From Lolliginicoccus lacisalsi (GTDB lineage Bacteria > Actinomycetota > Actinomycetes > Mycobacteriales > Mycobacteriaceae), in the NCBI RefSeq assembly GCF_014841105.1, contig NZ_JACYWE010000001.1:255571-319570 (forward strand): a stretch of 64,000 nt of DNA. The letters are read 5' to 3'. The notes below the pieces were generated by a model. That model was not told the origin of the DNA. It saw only the letters and a program-made list of their open reading frames with translations, and did not search any database. The position numbers and the translations under genes were made by a program. The first letter of the stretch is position 1, and each line of letters opens with the position of its first letter. Of this stretch, positions 62,049 through 64,000 are shown in pieces.

Positions 62049-63686
62049 CTAGCGCCCGGTACGGACCACGGCGTTCGCGCCGTCAGCGACCGAGGCAGGC
62101 AGGAACGACCACTTGTGGATGATGCCGTACCCCGGCGACTCGGCCCAGCCGTTGAACGTGTCCGCGCGGTAGGCCCAGGACTCGTCCGGGTAGTACAGCG
62201 GGATGGACGTCGGCTGCCGGTTGAAGAGCTCCTGCATCTCCCCCATCACCGCGAGGCGATCGTCGTGGGTATCGGCGGCCCGCCAGCGCTCATAGATCGC
62301 ATCCCATTCCGGGTAGGGCAGGTCGGGGGCCTTCCACAGGTAGCCGGACCGGTGCGACATGATGAACTGGTCGGGATCGGCCACGCCGTGCGCGGTGATC
62401 GTGTTGATGTACAGGTCGAACTCCCGCGAGCGGAACAGCTCGGTGATCGAGCCGGCATCGATGCCCTGCGGGGTCACCCTCACGCCGATCGCGGCGAAGT
62501 CCTCGGCGACGATCTCCGCGGCCCGCACGTCCTGGGGCAGGGCACCATCGACGAGCACGGTGAACTCGAGCGGGCCGTCCGCCGACTCGCGGATCCCGTC
62601 GCCATCGGTATCGGAGAACCCGAGCTCGTCGAGCAGGGTGTTCGCCTCGTCGAGGTCGTAGGGCGTGGAGTTGGCCGGGTTGGCGAAGGGGGCATCCGGG
62701 TGCGGGTATCCCTTGGTGGCGGCGCGCCCGCGATCAAGCGCGACGACCTCCAGCATCTGCTCCTTGTCCACCGCGCGCGACAGGGCCCGCCTGAACTCCG
62801 GGATGTCGAACGGTGCGCGCTCGTAGTTCATCCGGATCTCCGGGAACTGCAGTGGCGCCGTCTTGACCACCCCGAGCGCGGGATCGGCAGTGAACTGCTC
62901 GGCCAGCTCGGGTGGCAGCGGGCGCGTCGTGGAATCGATCTCGCCGGTGCGCAACGCGGTGAAGGTCGCTGACTGGTCGGTGATCACGGGCATCACCAGT
63001 TCGTCCACGACGGGCTCGCCGGCGAAGTAGTCGTCGTTGGCCTCGAACCGGTATCCGGTGGTGGGGCTGTAGTCCACGAGCTGGAAGGGCCCGGTGCCGA
63101 TCGGCAGTCCAGCATGGGTCTTGGCCTGATCAGCGGGAATCTCCGACCAGATGTGCTGCGGAACGATCGGCAGGTCAGCGAGGGTGACGGCAGCGAGGGA
63201 CGGGCACGCGTAGCTGCAGGTGAAGCGCACCGTCCGATCGCTGACGACCTCGACGCTCGTGATGTCGGGGGTGTTGTTGACATGGTGGGTGAACCGCCCA
63301 GTGGGCGCTTGATGCATGTAGTCGAAGCTGTATGCCACGTCCTCGGTCGTGAACGGCTCGCCGTCGTGCCAGGTCACGTCCTCGCGGATATCGACTTCCC
63401 ACGTCGTCGGATCGATACCGCGGACCTCGGTCGCAAGCCAGGGCTGCGGCTCGTCCACGTAGGGCGAGGGCGCGAAGAGCTTGTCGTAAACGAGGCCCGC
63501 GAGCTGATCCGTGGCACCCGCGAAGATGTTGATCGGGCCGAGGTCGCGCGGGATCGCGACAGTGAGGCTGGCTGCGTCCTGCGGCCCATCGGCGGTGGTC
63601 CCGGGATCGCTGCCGCACGCCGGTGCGACGAGGGCGATGGCGACCACCACCGTGGCCGCCTTGCGGAATCGGGCTGGAGAGCCCAT
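62049..63686 (-). CDS. ABC importer substrate-binding lipoprotein (SBP_bac_5 family)
   Basis: A 545-residue lipoprotein. The signal sequence FRKAATVVVAIALVAPACGS has lipobox VAPAC. The mature part is a family-5 peptide/nickel/opine binding protein: GLVYDKLFAPSPYVDEPQPW, WEVDIREDVTWHDGEPFTTE, RFEANDDYFAGEPVVDEL, FRRALSRAVDKEQML and NRQPTSIPLYYPDESW. ATG 63686 has GGAG 9 nt upstream and is favoured over the start at 63704. It heads the operon and lies just below an IdeR-like box, so the ligand may be a metal chelate rather than a nutrient peptide. Confidence 0.95.
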   Translation of the reverse strand: MGSPARFRKAATVVVAIALVAPACGSDPGTTADGPQDAASLTVAIPRDLGPINIFAGATDQLAGLVYDKLFAPSPYVDEPQPWLATEVRGIDPTTWEVDIREDVTWHDGEPFTTEDVAYSFDYMHQAPTGRFTHHVNNTPDITSVEVVSDRTVRFTCSYACPSLAAVTLADLPIVPQHIWSEIPADQAKTHAGLPIGTGPFQLVDYSPTTGYRFEANDDYFAGEPVVDELVMPVITDQSATFTALRTGEIDSTTRPLPPELAEQFTADPALGVVKTAPLQFPEIRMNYERAPFDIPEFRRALSRAVDKEQMLEVVALDRGRAATKGYPHPDAPFANPANSTPYDLDEANTLLDELGFSDTDGDGIRESADGPLEFTVLVDGALPQDVRAAEIVAEDFAAIGVRVTPQGIDAGSITELFRSREFDLYINTITAHGVADPDQFIMSHRSGYLWKAPDLPYPEWDAIYERWRAADTHDDRLAVMGEMQELFNRQPTSIPLYYPDESWAYRADTFNGWAESPGYGIIHKWSFLPASVADGANAVVRTGR

Positions 63687-63723
63687 CTCATCACACTCCA
63701 ACATTACGATAGGTTTACCTTAG

Positions 63724-63742
63724 TCAGGAGAGACTAACCTAA
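63724..63742 (-). promoter_or_regulatory. IdeR/DtxR-like iron box upstream of the ABC importer operon
   Basis: On the minus strand the site reads TTAGGTTAGTCTCTCCTGA, matching the recalled IdeR/DtxR consensus TTAGGTTAGGCTAACCTAA at 15 of 19 positions, with an intact left half. A second partial half (TAAGGTAAACCTA, rc of 63710-63722) lies just downstream of it. It is 38 bp upstream of the binding-protein start, a position for iron-dependent repression. Confidence 0.58.
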
Positions 63743-63886
63743 CGCTGGAGCGAATGGGGAACTACGTCGCTCGCCTCCCTCGCGAGCCGGCGCGGGAACT
63801 CGGCAGTGGCCACCCGCGCGATGAGTTCCACCCCTCGCGCGGGTCTCTATTGCTGTACCTCATCACCGCGCCCCAAGGAGGCTGTC

Positions 63887-64000
63887 ATGGCTGCGTCGAT
63901 CACCCCGCGCATCGTCCCCAACCTGTGGTTCAATTCCGAGGCCGCGGAGGCCGCCGAGTTCTACACGTCCGTGTTCCCGAACTCCCGGATCGTCCGGAAA
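63887..64000 (+). CDS. PhnB/VOC-superfamily protein, N-terminal fragment
   Basis: The first 38 codons are in the window: ASITPRIVPNLWFNSEAAEA followed by AEFYTSVFPNSRI. This is the start of PhnB-like/3-demethylubiquinone-9 methyltransferase-type VOC proteins (PxLWFxxxAEEAAxFYxSxFP). Those proteins are mostly of unknown role despite the annotation. ATG 63887 with CAAGGAGG ribosome site. It is divergent from the ABC importer operon and shares a 200-bp intergenic region with it. Confidence 0.78.
   Translation, partial: MAASITPRIVPNLWFNSEAAEAAEFYTSVFPNSRIVRK

Noticed and set aside
63709..63727. A second full IdeR box next to the first
   Set aside because: Only about half of the consensus positions match; treated as a partial half-site.

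Overview
This window is GC-rich, densely coded DNA from an actinobacterium. The best fit is a mycolic-acid-containing member of the Mycobacteriales (Corynebacteriales). Evidence: a secreted mycolyltransferase/antigen-85-like esterase, a WS/DGAT acyltransferase, a mycobacterial-type trans-acting enoyl reductase, a furA-katG pair with the mycobacterial promoter arrangement, a PAP2-diacylglycerol kinase fusion, an ESX-like small protein, and candidate IdeR, MtrA and CRP/GlxR-like boxes. The genus cannot be fixed from the sequence alone. No rRNA, tRNA, insertion sequence, prophage or CRISPR array was seen.

Layout. 1-9.5 kb: the start of an acyl-CoA dehydrogenase divergent from a TetR regulator with two tandem operators, a DUF2231 membrane protein, a WXG100-like/large protein/lipoprotein triplet joined by ATGA overlaps, an unknown protein, a trans-acting enoyl reductase, a short-chain dehydrogenase and a gamma-glutamylcyclotransferase-like protein. 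9.5-12.3 kb: WS/DGAT and mycolyltransferase. 12.3-26.1 kb: a five-gene, translationally coupled minus-strand operon for a PUFA-synthase-like iterative polyketide/lipid (ER-ER-KS-AT-ACP-KR; KS-AT-DH-PPTase; free ACP; alpha/beta hydrolase; family 1 glycosyltransferase). Its promoter carries a perfect palindrome over the -10. This is the best candidate for an undescribed glycolipid pathway.

26-45.8 kb: housekeeping and accessory genes, including a cupin, DoxX-like proteins, a secreted lipase, a lipoprotein gene split by an in-frame TGA, furA-katG, a methyltransferase, a MOSC protein, a CysQ-like phosphatase, a Rieske-glutamate synthase fusion, a 46-residue ORF ahead of an ECF sigma factor, an NlpC/P60 hydrolase behind a possible MtrA box, a KAS III enzyme, a PrsW-like protease and a VanY-like peptidase. 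45.9-53.5 kb: a synthase-dependent exopolysaccharide locus (BcsB-like protein, membrane protein, processive GT2 without PilZ, GT-C-like protein, convergent GH5-like lipoprotein).

53.6-64 kb: a small repeat protein, an Old Yellow Enzyme with its own operator, PAP2-DAGK, and then a six-gene minus-strand operon headed by an IdeR/DtxR-like box. That operon encodes an Opp/Nik-type ABC importer, with one permease fused to an ATPase, plus two unusual accessory proteins. It may be an iron-responsive uptake system with an unknown cargo. The window ends inside a PhnB/VOC-type gene. Two families of 61-nt intergenic palindromes occur twice each, so they are probably a dispersed repeat or terminator class of this genome.
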